Below, piece after piece: positions 17,161 through 26,344 of a stretch of DNA of 64,000 bases; within the stretch, counting starts at the first letter, position 1, and each line of letters opens with the position of its first letter. The notes below the pieces were generated by a model, which saw only the letters and a program-made list of their open reading frames with translations, was not told where the DNA came from and ran no database searches. The stretch is taken from positions 62,001 to 126,000 of the forward strand of contig NZ_LVYD01000044.1 of assembly GCF_002077945.1 (NCBI RefSeq), read 5' to 3'. Origin of the DNA: Niastella vici. Its GTDB lineage: Bacteria > Bacteroidota > Bacteroidia > Chitinophagales > Chitinophagaceae. A program made the position numbers and the translations under genes.

Positions 17161-18000
17161 ATGAAAAAGATAATTGCCGCTATTGACGGATTGAAGTTTT
17201 CCGACAGTGCGCTTCAATATGCTGTTCACCTGGCCCAGGAAACCAATGCGCATTTAGTAGGTGTGTTCCTCGACGATTTTACTTATCATAGTTATAAAAT
17301 TTATGAACTGGTAAGTAATTCGGGTGGTGTGGATGAGGAAAAACACAAAAGGCTTGAAAGAGCAGACCAACATACCAGGGAAGAAGCGGTAGAACATTTT
17401 TTCAAAGCCTGCCGGGAAGCCGGTTTAAATTATTCTGTTCATCATGATAAAAGCATTGCCCTGCATGAATTATTGCATGAAAGCATTTATGCCGACCTGA
17501 TGGTGATAGAGAATAAAGAAACGCTCACGCATTATGAGGAAACAATACCTACCCGGTTTATCAGGGACCTGTTAAGCGAGGTGCAGTGCCCGGTACTGGT
17601 AGTGCCCAGAAAGTATAAACCCCTCGATAAACTTATTTTATTGTACGATGGGCAGCCTTCGTCGGTACACGCTATCAGAACATTCAGTTATCTTTTCCCT
17701 GAATTAAAATACCTTGAAACGGAAGTCATTTCTGTAAGGGAATCCCGGAACAACCACCATGTACCTGATAACCACCTGATGAAAGAATTTATGAAACGGC
17801 ATTTTCCGCAAGCTAATTATACAGTATTAAATGGTTATGCTGATATTAAAATACCCGAAAACCTTAAAGCGCAGAATGGTAATATCATGGTTGTGCTCGG
17901 CGCCTATGAAAGAAGCCGGGTTTCACGTTGGTTCAGGGAAAGTTTGGCCGATCTGTTAATGGAACAAATAGATGCACCATTATTTATTGCCCATAGTTAA
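17161..18000 (+). CDS. Universal stress protein, two-domain
   Basis: The start is ATG at 17161 (279 residues), which aligns with the paralog at 29824 ('MKKIIAAIDGLKFSDS'). There are two UspA-like halves: the first contains 'QYAVHLAQETNAHLVGVFL' and 'CPVLVVP', and the second 'LILLYDGQPSSVHAIRTF' and 'NIMVVLGAYERSRVSRWF'. The second half ends in the G-x9-G(S/T)-like region near 'IDAPLFIAHS' in degenerate form, so nucleotide binding is uncertain. Such proteins bind nucleotides or interact with other proteins during energy or oxygen stress. It is closely related to the 29824 gene. Confidence 0.88.
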   Translation: MKKIIAAIDGLKFSDSALQYAVHLAQETNAHLVGVFLDDFTYHSYKIYELVSNSGGVDEEKHKRLERADQHTREEAVEHFFKACREAGLNYSVHHDKSIALHELLHESIYADLMVIENKETLTHYEETIPTRFIRDLLSEVQCPVLVVPRKYKPLDKLILLYDGQPSSVHAIRTFSYLFPELKYLETEVISVRESRNNHHVPDNHLMKEFMKRHFPQANYTVLNGYADIKIPENLKAQNGNIMVVLGAYERSRVSRWFRESLADLLMEQIDAPLFIAHS

Positions 18001-18106
18001 TAGGGGCAATCTGCAAAGTTTATCCCTCCCTGTAAATGCTGACCTGGACATCCGTATCGTAGTATTTTATTGAAATTTAAATTGAGTAAACTAAAAAATT
18101 GTCATT

Positions 18107-18775
18107 ATGAAAAGTGATATTCAGATCCAGCAGGATGTAATGGATCAACTTAAATGGGAGCCTGATTTGAATGCTGCCGAAATAGGCGTTGGGGTTAGAA
18201 ACGGGATTGTTACGCTTTCAGGAATTGTAGATACTTATTCAAAGAAGATCGCCGCGGAAGATGCCGCAAAAAAAATAGCCGGGGTTAGAGCTGTGGCCGA
18301 AGATATTCAGGTTGGTATGTCGCCCACTTATAGAAAAACGGATACTGAAATTGCTGATGCGGTCCTGTTCGCATTGAGATGGAATACCAGTATCCCCGAT
18401 CAAAAAATTAAGGTAAAGGTCGAAGATGGTGTTGTTTCGCTGGAAGGCGAAATGGAATGGGACTATCAACGGAATGAAGCTAAACAGGCCGTTGAAAAGC
18501 TGGCTGGTGTTAGCAGGATAAATAATTATATTTCTGTAAGGCCTTCTGTAAAGCCGGTAAATGTAAAAGAGCAGATCACAGCCGCATTGATCAGGTCTGC
18601 CACCATTGACTCAGAAAAGATCGCTGTTGAAACAGATGGCGGCAAAGTTATTTTACGTGGCAAGGTTCGGTCAATAGCAGAAAGGGAAGATGCTGAAAAT
18701 GCTGCCTGGGCAGCCCCGGGTGTAAACAGCGTTGAGAATGATCTTGTAGTAGAAGAAGAAGAGTTTGCCTTTTAG
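18107..18775 (+). CDS. Protein with three BON domains
   Basis: The 222 residues contain three repeats of about 70 residues, each with the BON signature: 'VRNGIVTLSGIVDTYSKKI', 'VEDGVVSLEGEMEWDYQRN' and 'TDGGKVILRGKVRSIAERE'. BON domains bind phospholipid or polysaccharide surfaces and occur in osmotic-stress proteins such as OsmY. There is no signal peptide, so it may act in the cytosol or be peripheral to the inner membrane. It follows the universal stress protein gene by 106 bp with only a half operator (CTGAC at 18039) in between, and is probably read from the same transcript. Confidence 0.85.
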   Translation: MKSDIQIQQDVMDQLKWEPDLNAAEIGVGVRNGIVTLSGIVDTYSKKIAAEDAAKKIAGVRAVAEDIQVGMSPTYRKTDTEIADAVLFALRWNTSIPDQKIKVKVEDGVVSLEGEMEWDYQRNEAKQAVEKLAGVSRINNYISVRPSVKPVNVKEQITAALIRSATIDSEKIAVETDGGKVILRGKVRSIAEREDAENAAWAAPGVNSVENDLVVEEEEFAF

Positions 18776-18796
18776 GATGCACAGTTCGAATGTTAC

Positions 18797-18837
18797 GATA
18801 CCGGTGATACGCTATGTATTTACCGGTATTGTTTTTT
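18797..18837 (+). terminator. Rho-independent terminator after the BON gene
   Basis: ATACCGGT (18798-18805) pairs with ACCGGTAT (18822-18829), followed by TGTTTTTT. It ends the zinc-ribbon/universal stress/BON transcription unit. Confidence 0.75.
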
Positions 18838-18873
18838 ACTAAAAAGATTGTTTGATAATTTAGTAAAAAGTAT

Positions 18874-20292
18874 ATGGTCATTGAACATTTAAAAGTTAAT
18901 GCAGATCAATGGCTTTCTTCGGGTATTTTCTGTAGCTTTTCAAATAAAAACGGCAAGGGGATGGCTTTTTTAATTTTTCTGTTCATGGCATTTGTAACGT
19001 TTACTGCCAGTGCTCAGGGTACTGATACCATTGTTATTGAGCATGTCAATGTGATCCCTATGACAGCAGAAACTGTGCTGAAAGACCAACGGGTTCTTAT
19101 TGCGGGCGGTAAAATTATTAAGATTGAAGAGGCCTCCCAAAACAATATACACACAACAGGCCTCAGCATACCGGCCGCAGGTAAATATCTTATCCCCGGC
19201 TTATCTGAAATGCATTTCCATTTCAGGAGCAATGACATTGCCAGTGATATTAAACTGCTTCTTGCCAATGGTATTACCATCGTCAGGAACATGGCCGAAT
19301 TCCCCGGTCAGCATCATATTGAGATCCGGCAGAAAACACAAAGCGGCGGGTTGCCGCACCTCAATTATTTCACAACCGGCCCATACCTTACTTCCAAAGA
19401 CCTTGGTACTATTGAAAAGGTTGTTGAAGTGGTAAAAATGCATATAGAAGAGGGGTACGACTTCCTGAAGATCGCAGGTAATCTGCCTATGGAGATCTAT
19501 CTGAAACTACTGGATGAATGTGAAAAGGACCATCTTCCGGTAATTGGTCATGCCCAAAGAGATCAACCGGTAGAATATTCTTTAAGAATGAGTTCGATTG
19601 AGCATATTGAGGAATTTTTATACCTGTCAGACAGTGCCCAGCATCCTTCTATTTTCAGGCAGCCGGATGCCAGAATAAAACAACTGGTACAACAAATTAA
19701 GGAAAGCGGTATTTATATCGGTACCACACTGGCCGTTTTTCAATTCATCAATAATTGCCTGAACGACACTGCATTCAGGGAATTGCAACAGCACCCGCTT
19801 GTAAAGTATCTGGCTAAAAAAGAAAGAGAAAATTTTTTGAGTGAAAAGAACGATTACCGGAAAATGAAAAACCGGGTGTTTGATGGGGTAAAAGCGCCGG
19901 AACTTTTCAACGACTATTTTATCTGGATGAAAAAATTTGCCCGGATGCTGAGCGATGCCGGCGTGCCATTGTTAAGTGGCAGTGATACGTATGGCATGGT
20001 CATTGTAGGGTTTTCGCTTCATAATGAGTTCAGCTTATTACAGGAGGCTGGCATCAGTCCTTATCGCATCTTATTGGCAAGCACCGTTACGCCTGCCCGG
20101 TACCTGGGGCGGTTTGCTTCTGAAGGAACTATCACCGTTGGAAAAAATGCCAATCTGGTATTGCTCGATAAAAACCCACTCGACGATATAAAGAATACCA
20201 CCTCAATAGCCGGCGTTTTTCTTCGTGGCCAGTGGTTCAACCGCAAAAAGCTCGATCTCATGCTTTCGGAGGTTGAACAGGCTTTTAAATAA
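18874..20292 (+). CDS. Secreted amidohydrolase-family protein
   Basis: The 472-residue protein has a signal peptide in 'MAFLIFLFMAFVTFTASAQG'; the ATG at 18961 would start exactly there, whereas the ATG at 18874 adds 29 residues. The metal-dependent hydrolase core shows HxH in 'SEMHFHFRSN' (H114/H116), 'DFLKIAGNLP' with the candidate bridging Lys, 'PVIGHAQR', 'IEHIEEF', and the late Asp in 'LLSGSDTYG'. The C-terminal composite domain ends 'NANLVLLDKNPLDDIKN'. It is probably a periplasmic imidazolonepropionase/prolidase-like hydrolase; the substrate is unknown. It follows a terminator and a TACTAAA/TTTAGTA inverted repeat at 18837-18865. Confidence 0.8.
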   Translation: MVIEHLKVNADQWLSSGIFCSFSNKNGKGMAFLIFLFMAFVTFTASAQGTDTIVIEHVNVIPMTAETVLKDQRVLIAGGKIIKIEEASQNNIHTTGLSIPAAGKYLIPGLSEMHFHFRSNDIASDIKLLLANGITIVRNMAEFPGQHHIEIRQKTQSGGLPHLNYFTTGPYLTSKDLGTIEKVVEVVKMHIEEGYDFLKIAGNLPMEIYLKLLDECEKDHLPVIGHAQRDQPVEYSLRMSSIEHIEEFLYLSDSAQHPSIFRQPDARIKQLVQQIKESGIYIGTTLAVFQFINNCLNDTAFRELQQHPLVKYLAKKERENFLSEKNDYRKMKNRVFDGVKAPELFNDYFIWMKKFARMLSDAGVPLLSGSDTYGMVIVGFSLHNEFSLLQEAGISPYRILLASTVTPARYLGRFASEGTITVGKNANLVLLDKNPLDDIKNTTSIAGVFLRGQWFNRKKLDLMLSEVEQAFK

Positions 20293-20352
20293 TGATTACC
20301 TGTAATAAAGAGCCTGCCTGTCAATTCATCTACTTTTCCTGCTATCCCCTTT

Positions 20353-20388
20353 GTGACTTATCTCAGTCCCCCCTTTGACTCCTGTCAT
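20353..20388 (+). promoter_or_regulatory. Tandem Crp/Fnr-like operator of the export operon
   Basis: GTGAC-TTAT-CTCAG (20353-20366), 8 bp, then TTGAC-TCCT-GTCAT (20375-20388). Starts are 22 bp apart and the element ends 56 bp before the ATG at 20445. Confidence 0.6.
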
Positions 20389-20444
20389 CTCTTATAAACA
20401 GGCACAGGGCTAATTTACAGCACCATTAACAAAACGGTTATAAT

Positions 20445-21569
20445 ATGTCTGCAATAACCCGCCACATTTGGAAAATGGGTGTAGGAGGCTTAATAATGAG
20501 CTTCTTAGGTTGTAACAACCCATCGGTGATCTTTCCTGAAAGAAAAGATATAATTGAAACCGTATATGCATCCGGTAAAATAATTTCTGAAAATGAATAC
20601 AAACTGGCTTCGCTGAGCAACGGCACCATTATTAAAAAACTGGTGAAAGATGGAGATACGGTACAAAAAGGTCAGTTGCTGTATATTGTCAGTAATGAAG
20701 CGGCACAGGATAGATTTGATGCTGCATTGAAGAACTATCACACGGTGTCTAAAAACCTTTCAGGCCAGTCTCCCTTATTGAACGACCTGAAATTGTCATT
20801 ACAGAACGCCGCCGTGAAATGCACCAATGATTCCCTAACTTATTTTCGTTATAAAACACTCTGGGCGCAGCAGATCGGCACCCAAAGCAACCTCGATAAT
20901 GTGTACGCCAATTACCAGTTATCGGCAAACCAGAAAATGATTGCCGAGCAAAAATATTATGCGGCTATAAACGACCTGGAGGTTTCGCACAGCAATGCAC
21001 GCAGCCAGTTAACCGCGGCCGGCAAAGACCTGCAGGAATATTTTATCAAAAGCGACCGCAATGGCGTCGTTTATCAAACTTATAAGGAAGCAGGAGAAAC
21101 CGTGTATACAAATGAAATAGTGGCATTGGTAGGGGCGCCCGGCAATCAGGTGATAAGGCTGGCTGTTGACCAGCAGGACATTAATAAAGTTAAAACCGGG
21201 CAGCAGGTATTGCTGCAAACAGATGTTACCGGCAACACAACGTACGAAGCCGTTGTATCATACATCTATCCCGTAATGAATGAGCAGGACCAAACCTTCC
21301 GCGTTGATGCACTTTTCAGCAAAGGGGGCGCGCCCGCTTTCATTCACAGTTCCGTAGAAGCGAATATTATTATACAAAAGAAAAACAAAGCGCTTGTATT
21401 ACCGCGTAATGCCCTGGCTGGTAACGACAGTGTTTGGGTCCAGGTTAAGAAGGGCTCTAAGAAAACGCCCATTCAAACCGGTATTACCACGCTTGATCAT
21501 GTAGAAATTGTCGCCGGCCTCGATGAAAAGACGCCGGTGCTGCTTACCACACAAAATAATGAGCCATGA
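20445..21569 (+). CDS. HlyD-family membrane-fusion (periplasmic adaptor) lipoprotein
   Basis: The 374 residues begin with a lipoprotein signal whose lipobox is LGC (Cys23 in 'IMSFLGCNN'). The adaptor architecture follows: a biotinyl-lipoyl-like half ('LSNGTIIKKLVKDGDTVQKG'), a helical hairpin of about 100 residues, the second lipoyl half ('DRNGVVYQTYKEAGETVYTN'), and a beta-barrel/membrane-proximal end. It should bridge the inner-membrane ABC transporter encoded next to an outer-membrane exit. Its stop codon overlaps the permease start by 4 bp (ATGA), so translation is coupled. Confidence 0.85.
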   Translation: MSAITRHIWKMGVGGLIMSFLGCNNPSVIFPERKDIIETVYASGKIISENEYKLASLSNGTIIKKLVKDGDTVQKGQLLYIVSNEAAQDRFDAALKNYHTVSKNLSGQSPLLNDLKLSLQNAAVKCTNDSLTYFRYKTLWAQQIGTQSNLDNVYANYQLSANQKMIAEQKYYAAINDLEVSHSNARSQLTAAGKDLQEYFIKSDRNGVVYQTYKEAGETVYTNEIVALVGAPGNQVIRLAVDQQDINKVKTGQQVLLQTDVTGNTTYEAVVSYIYPVMNEQDQTFRVDALFSKGGAPAFIHSSVEANIIIQKKNKALVLPRNALAGNDSVWVQVKKGSKKTPIQTGITTLDHVEIVAGLDEKTPVLLTTQNNEP

Positions 21570-22828
21570 TCCTTCCGGTGAACCTGAAAATTATGAAGAT
21601 ACACCTGCTGTCGCGCAAACGGCAAACCATTGTAGCTATGCTGGGTGTTACCTTTGGTATCGGCATGTTCATTCTCATGATGAGCTTCATGAAAGGCATG
21701 AACGATTTCTTCGAAGACATCATGCTGTCGGTTACGCCCGATATCCGTATTTACAATGATTATAAAACAGACTACTCCTCTTCAATAACCAAACAGTTCC
21801 TGGGGCAACAACAGAATAACTGGATCGTTGTTCGCCATCCCCGCCCCAAACAGATCAACCTGAACCTGAAAAACGCACCTGGTATCATTGAAGATCTCAA
21901 AAAACATAATGATGTGCAGGTGGTATCGCCATTGGTTTCGGCCCAGGTACTTTTTAATTATGGCCCGGTTCAACTGGCAACCATTCTTGATGGTGTCGAC
22001 ATCAGGGAAGAAGACCGGCTTTTCGGGCTCTCTGATAAAATGGCAAGCGGGCGGCCCGAAGCGCTGCTGACGGCAAACAACGGCATTTTACTGGGCTATA
22101 AGCTGGCCGGCAAACTAAATGTAACAACCGGCGATATGGTAACTGCTACAGCGCCTTCAGGAGCGCAGTTACGCTTCAGAGTAGTGGGAATGTTTAAATT
22201 CGGAATAGCCACAATGGACGAATACAAGGCATATGTAAGCATTACCAGTATGCAGCAGTTGTTGGGAAAAAGCCGGGACTATATTACCGACATTCGCCTG
22301 AAGCTGAAAGATATGGATGAGGCGGCCGCACTGGCGCCCGCTTTAGCCAAAAAATACGGGTACAAAGCCGAGGACTGGGAAACGGTAAATGCATCGGTGA
22401 AAGCAGGCAACCTCATCAGGGATACCTTTACTTATGTTTTAAGCTTTACCTTATTACTGATAGCAGGATTTGGCATTTACAATATCATGAATATGGTGAT
22501 CATCGGCAAAATGAAGGACATTGCCATTCTGAAGGCGGAAGGGTTTGCCCGGAAAGATATTATACAGATCTTTTTGTCGCAATCGCTGGTCATTGGCCTT
22601 ATAGGCGCCATGGCAGGGTTGTTACTTGGTTTCGTTCTGTCCTACGCGTTATCGAAGGTGCCCTGGCCTGAAGATGAATTCATTGTCATTAAACATTTTC
22701 CGGTGAATTTTGATACGCTTTACTATGTGGTAGGCATGATCTTCGGCCTGCTTACCACCGGACTGGCGGGTTTGTTGCCTGCGCTAAAAGCTTCCCGGGT
22801 TGATCCGGTAGCCATATTAAGAGGATAA
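21566..22828 (+). CDS. MacB/LolC-type ABC transporter permease
   Basis: The 420 residues have one N-terminal membrane helix ('IVAMLGVTFGIGMFILMMSF'), a large periplasmic domain of about 220 residues, and three C-terminal helices containing the FtsX core ('IMNMVIIGKMKDIAILKAEG', 'LIGAMAGLLLGFVLSY', then a final segment before 'LKASRVDPVAILRG'). This is the type VII (MacB/LolCE) permease layout, which pumps periplasmic substrates outward by mechanotransmission rather than transport across the inner membrane. It overlaps the adaptor gene by 4 bp and precedes its ATPase by 9 bp. Confidence 0.88.
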   Translation: MILPVNLKIMKIHLLSRKRQTIVAMLGVTFGIGMFILMMSFMKGMNDFFEDIMLSVTPDIRIYNDYKTDYSSSITKQFLGQQQNNWIVVRHPRPKQINLNLKNAPGIIEDLKKHNDVQVVSPLVSAQVLFNYGPVQLATILDGVDIREEDRLFGLSDKMASGRPEALLTANNGILLGYKLAGKLNVTTGDMVTATAPSGAQLRFRVVGMFKFGIATMDEYKAYVSITSMQQLLGKSRDYITDIRLKLKDMDEAAALAPALAKKYGYKAEDWETVNASVKAGNLIRDTFTYVLSFTLLLIAGFGIYNIMNMVIIGKMKDIAILKAEGFARKDIIQIFLSQSLVIGLIGAMAGLLLGFVLSYALSKVPWPEDEFIVIKHFPVNFDTLYYVVGMIFGLLTTGLAGLLPALKASRVDPVAILRG

Positions 22829-22837
22829 AACAATTAT

Positions 22838-23512
22838 ATGCAACAGGAAGTGCTGAAAGCCGAAAAACTGAATAAATATTTTTATGAACCCGCTACCACA
22901 CAGGTCTTATACGATATTTCCCTGTCGATAGGGGAAGGAGAATTTGTTTCCATCATGGGCAAATCGGGTTGCGGTAAATCCACTTTGTTATACCTGTTGT
23001 CAACGTTAGACACCAGCTATGAAGGAACCGTGGATATAACCGGCGTTCGGGTGACCGGATTGAATGAAAATGATTTGGCCGGATTCCGTAACGAACACAT
23101 CGGTTTTGTATTCCAGTTCCATTATCTGCTTCCTGAATTCACCGTTCTTGAAAATGTTATGTTGCCTGCTTTGAAGCTCGGGAAACTAAACCGCGAGGCA
23201 ATTGAACAACATGCAATGGACAGGCTCAGGCAAATGGATATGCATGAACATGCCAAAAAGTTATCGGGTAAGTTATCGGGCGGGCAACAACAAAGAGTGG
23301 CCATAGCCCGTGCATTGATCAATAATCCCCGGATCATTATGGCCGATGAGCCAACGGGCAATCTTGATTCGGCCAATACAGCCATCGTATTCAGCATTTT
23401 TAACCAACTGGTGCAGGAAGGGAATACTATAATTGCCGTTACACACGACCATGACTTCGCCCGCAAATCGACCCGCATTCTTCAAATGGCCGATGGAAGG
23501 CTTACTCTCTGA
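22838..23512 (+). CDS. ABC transporter ATP-binding protein (MacB/LolD type)
   Basis: The 224-residue ATPase has Walker A GKSGCGKST (residues 41-49), a Q-loop 'FVFQFHYLLPEFTVLENVML', signature LSGGQQQR, Walker B 'IIMADEPTG' and the H-switch 'IIAVTHDHD'. Length and the 'FVFQFHYLLPE' segment place it with LolD/MacB. It is the third gene of the adaptor-permease-ATPase operon. After its stop lies an imperfect hairpin (CATCTC 23529 / GAGATG 23557, with inner CTGAT/ATCAG) without a T-run. Confidence 0.92.
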   Translation: MQQEVLKAEKLNKYFYEPATTQVLYDISLSIGEGEFVSIMGKSGCGKSTLLYLLSTLDTSYEGTVDITGVRVTGLNENDLAGFRNEHIGFVFQFHYLLPEFTVLENVMLPALKLGKLNREAIEQHAMDRLRQMDMHEHAKKLSGKLSGGQQQRVAIARALINNPRIIMADEPTGNLDSANTAIVFSIFNQLVQEGNTIIAVTHDHDFARKSTRILQMADGRLTL

Positions 23513-23569
23513 TGAGAAAGTTCATACCCATCTCTGATTAAGGGCATCAGCTAAGGGAGATGTATGCGC

Positions 23570-23577
23570 TAATTTTG
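23570..23577 (+). promoter_or_regulatory. TAnnTTTG -7 box before the porin-like gene
   Basis: TAATTTTG matches the Bacteroidota sigma-70 -7 consensus and lies 52 bp before the ATG at 23630. I see no clear -33 TTG at the expected distance. Confidence 0.4.
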
Positions 23578-23629
23578 TATTTCAATTAAAGCATATAGAT
23601 CTTTTAATGACAACCAAAATTATGCAAAA

Positions 23630-24946
23630 ATGAAACAATTTTCCTTCCAACAGGTGAAACAGGCTGCCATCCTGGTGCCGCTTTTGCTGCCACTTTTGTT
23701 GAAAGCCCAATTCGATAGCTTAACCAACTTCAGATATTATGATAAACGTGGTGTCAACGTATTTGAATCGCCCAAACAGCCGGTAGAAGAATATAACGGG
23801 CTTAAAGTACGCGTGGGAGCAGGTTTTACGCAGGGGTTCCAGTCATTGTCACATGCTAATAGCGCCGATGGCAAAGCACCGGATAATCTTTATGCTCTTA
23901 GTCCGGGCTTTACCACTGCCATGGCTAACTTGAACATTGATGTGCAACTCGCAGCCGGCATCCGGCTCAATCTTACTTCCTATTTATCTACGCGTCACCA
24001 CAACGAAACATGGGTAAAAGGCGGTTATTTGCAATTCGACAAACTTCCATTTAAAGGCGCGTTCTGGGACCGGTTGATGAAAACAGTGACCATTAAGGTA
24101 GGGCATATGGAGATTAACTATGGTGATGCACATTTCCGCCGTTCAGACGGAGGACAAACCCTATACAATCCTTTTGTTGAAAACTATATTCTTGACGCCT
24201 ATTCTACAGAGATCGGTGGTGAAGTATATGCCCGCAAAAATGGTTTCTTTGTAATGGGAGGTATTTCAAATGGTATGATCAAAGGAAAAGTTGACTCATT
24301 AGTGGCAACCCCGGTTGATGGCAATATTCATAAATCCCCGGCCCTGTACGTGAAAGGCGGTATAGACAAGAGCGTAGATGATCTGTTTAGGATTAGATTG
24401 TCGGGTTCTTATTATCACGACGGCAGTTCGGGCGGCAATACATTGTTTAGCGGAGATCGTGCAGGTTCCAACTACTTTATGGTGATGGAAAAAGCCGGTC
24501 CGGGTGTTACGTATGCTTCCAATGCTTTCTCGGGCCGGTTAAATCCGGGTTTCAGTAAAAAGGTTGATGCTATTCAGTTGAACGGGTTCATTAAAATTAT
24601 TGGATTTGAAATATTTGCCACTTATGAAACTGCCCGGGGGCGTACAGCGGAAGAGGAAGCCACCCGTCGTGTGGAGCAATTTGCGTTTGACGGGATCTAC
24701 AGGTTTGGTTATAATGAAAATATCTTTATTGGCACGCGTTATAACATTGTTACTGTACGCCTGGCAGGGTATACCAATAATGTTACCATTGACCGTGCTG
24801 TTATGTCTGTTGGCTGGTTCCTTACCAGGAATATTTTACTGAAAGGGGAAATAGTTGATCAGCTTTACAAAGATTTTCCGGAGACTGACTATAGGAACGG
24901 TGGAAAATTCAATGGTTACGTAATTCAGGCTGTTGTTGGTTTTTGA
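23630..24946 (+). CDS. Predicted outer-membrane porin-like barrel protein
   Basis: The 438 residues start with a signal peptide ending 'LPLLLKAQ'. Alternating amphipathic strands follow, such as 'LKVRVGAGFTQGFQSLSH', 'TVTIKVGHMEINYGDAHFRR' and 'NIFIGTRYNIVTVRLAGYTN', and a C-terminal 'YVIQAVVGF' ends in Phe. The layout resembles phosphate-selective-porin-like barrels. It may provide the outer-membrane exit for the preceding adaptor-ABC system, but it has its own promoter-like box, and no export-duct (TolC) features are seen. Confidence 0.65.
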   Translation: MKQFSFQQVKQAAILVPLLLPLLLKAQFDSLTNFRYYDKRGVNVFESPKQPVEEYNGLKVRVGAGFTQGFQSLSHANSADGKAPDNLYALSPGFTTAMANLNIDVQLAAGIRLNLTSYLSTRHHNETWVKGGYLQFDKLPFKGAFWDRLMKTVTIKVGHMEINYGDAHFRRSDGGQTLYNPFVENYILDAYSTEIGGEVYARKNGFFVMGGISNGMIKGKVDSLVATPVDGNIHKSPALYVKGGIDKSVDDLFRIRLSGSYYHDGSSGGNTLFSGDRAGSNYFMVMEKAGPGVTYASNAFSGRLNPGFSKKVDAIQLNGFIKIIGFEIFATYETARGRTAEEEATRRVEQFAFDGIYRFGYNENIFIGTRYNIVTVRLAGYTNNVTIDRAVMSVGWFLTRNILLKGEIVDQLYKDFPETDYRNGGKFNGYVIQAVVGF

Positions 24947-25060
24947 ACCTGCCCCGGATTATACCCCCATGAAACCGGTGCGGGCATCTCAGGAATGCTG
25001 GCAATCGGGGTGAACTTTTTTATCCGGGAACTACAATGTACCGGTGAATAGTATGTGATA

Positions 25061-26170
25061 TTAATTTTGAGCGATCTCTTTTTCAATGCCTGGCTGGCTG
25101 ATTGGTTTTTGTGCAGTTTCTTCCTTTTTATCCCTTCCCAGTAAAATATTCAGGGCTTCCCATTCGGGTATAATTTCACTTACGATCTTTAATATGCCTA
25201 TGAATGGAATAAACAGGATCATGCCCGATACGCCCCATAAAAGCCCGCCGGCTACAATAGCCACCAGGGTGGCCCAGGTGCTTACTTTTAACTGGGTAGC
25301 TACTACTTTAGGAAAAATGAGGTTGGCTTCGAGATATTGTACAAAGGTAAAAACCCCAATTACTCCAATGGGGTACCAGATGCTTCCCTTGGTGATCCAG
25401 GCAACTGTAATGGGCAATAAGGCGCTTACGAATATGCCTATATAGGGGATGATGGTCATAATGGCTGTGAGCATACCAAAAAGTATGGCATGCGGAATGC
25501 CAAGGGCCATCAGTCCGATACTGTTCAGCACACCCACTATGATATATACGATCACCATGCCCTTGATAAAATTAAAATAGGTATGTGTGGTTTCTCTTAA
25601 GACCACCTGTAATTGTTTGCTATACCGGCTGCCGGTTAATTTGGCCAGGAATTGAACAAAAACTTCCCGGTTATATAAAAACAAGGCTGCATATACAGGT
25701 ATAAGGAATAAGGTAAATAAACTGCCTGCAGTAGCTGTAATGGTAGATTGTAAAATACTGCTTGTGCTGTTGCCGATATTATGTACCTGCTGTTGCCACC
25801 ATTCGTTCTGGGCAGCAAGGGAGATGTTAAAGGCTGATGCGATCCATTGTTGCAACTCGTTTATGGAGGGTTTTATTTTCTCAAGCAGTTGCGGCATGTC
25901 CTGCCGCAGTACATTGATCTGAATAAATAACAGACTTATCAGAATGCTAAAAAGAATAGCCACGATGAGTAAGCCTGCGCTTATGGCCAGGCTGCGCGGC
26001 CACCGGTGTTGTTCAAGCCACTTGCATACAGGATATAAGACAAGGGAAATGAACAGGCTATAAGCGATCGGCACAAACAGCGGCCTGCCAAAATACAGGA
26101 TCACCGCAGTGAATACAATGACCTGCAGGTATTTTATTATCTGTTTGTTGTTGTATGTATTGTTGATCAT
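25061..26170 (-). CDS. AI-2E/PerM-family permease
   Basis: This 369-residue inner-membrane protein has about eight hydrophobic segments: two at the N-terminus ('VIVFTAVILYFGRPLFVPIA'), a central soluble loop ('LEKIKPSINELQQWIASAF'), and a late group with the conserved 'IPYIGIFVSALLPITVAW' and 'GLLWGVSGMILFIPFIGILK'. The family exports small molecules or ions; the name AI-2E need not imply autoinducer transport. It is divergent from the Mla-type operon and shares its 174-bp upstream region, including the tandem operator. Confidence 0.88.
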   Translation of the reverse strand: MINNTYNNKQIIKYLQVIVFTAVILYFGRPLFVPIAYSLFISLVLYPVCKWLEQHRWPRSLAISAGLLIVAILFSILISLLFIQINVLRQDMPQLLEKIKPSINELQQWIASAFNISLAAQNEWWQQQVHNIGNSTSSILQSTITATAGSLFTLFLIPVYAALFLYNREVFVQFLAKLTGSRYSKQLQVVLRETTHTYFNFIKGMVIVYIIVGVLNSIGLMALGIPHAILFGMLTAIMTIIPYIGIFVSALLPITVAWITKGSIWYPIGVIGVFTFVQYLEANLIFPKVVATQLKVSTWATLVAIVAGGLLWGVSGMILFIPFIGILKIVSEIIPEWEALNILLGRDKKEETAQKPISQPGIEKEIAQN

Positions 26171-26262
26171 AATTAAAGCTACCCGTATTAAAAGGTTAAG
26201 TACAAGACGGTTGTCATTAGGTACGGTGAGTTTTATCAGCTTCTTATGATAATTTTTACAAC

Positions 26263-26298
26263 TTGATCACTATCATTCCCCGCTATGACCGCCTTCAT
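26263..26298 (+). promoter_or_regulatory. Tandem Crp/Fnr-like operator of the Mla-type operon
   Basis: TTGAT-CACT-ATCAT (26263-26276), 8 bp, then ATGAC-CGCC-TTCAT (26285-26298). Starts are 22 bp apart and the element ends 46 bp before the ATG at 26345. It could also affect the divergent permease gene (start 26170). Confidence 0.6.
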
Positions 26299-26344
26299 AT
26301 GGAGGTAATAGTAACTGGTGGAACTTTAACATAACTAAAATGAT

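Noticed and set aside
18039-18052. Possible operator before the BON gene
   Set aside because: Only the CTGAC half is present; there is no RTCA half and no partner 22 bp away.
23529-23562. Imperfect hairpin after the ABC ATPase gene considered as a terminator or tandem operator
   Set aside because: No T-run follows and the CTGAT/ATCAG spacing is 7 bp, unlike the N4 sites; left unassigned.
24947-25060. Inverted repeat CCCGGAT/ATCCGGG between convergent genes
   Set aside because: The arms are separated by about 62 bp with no T-run, too weak to call a terminator.
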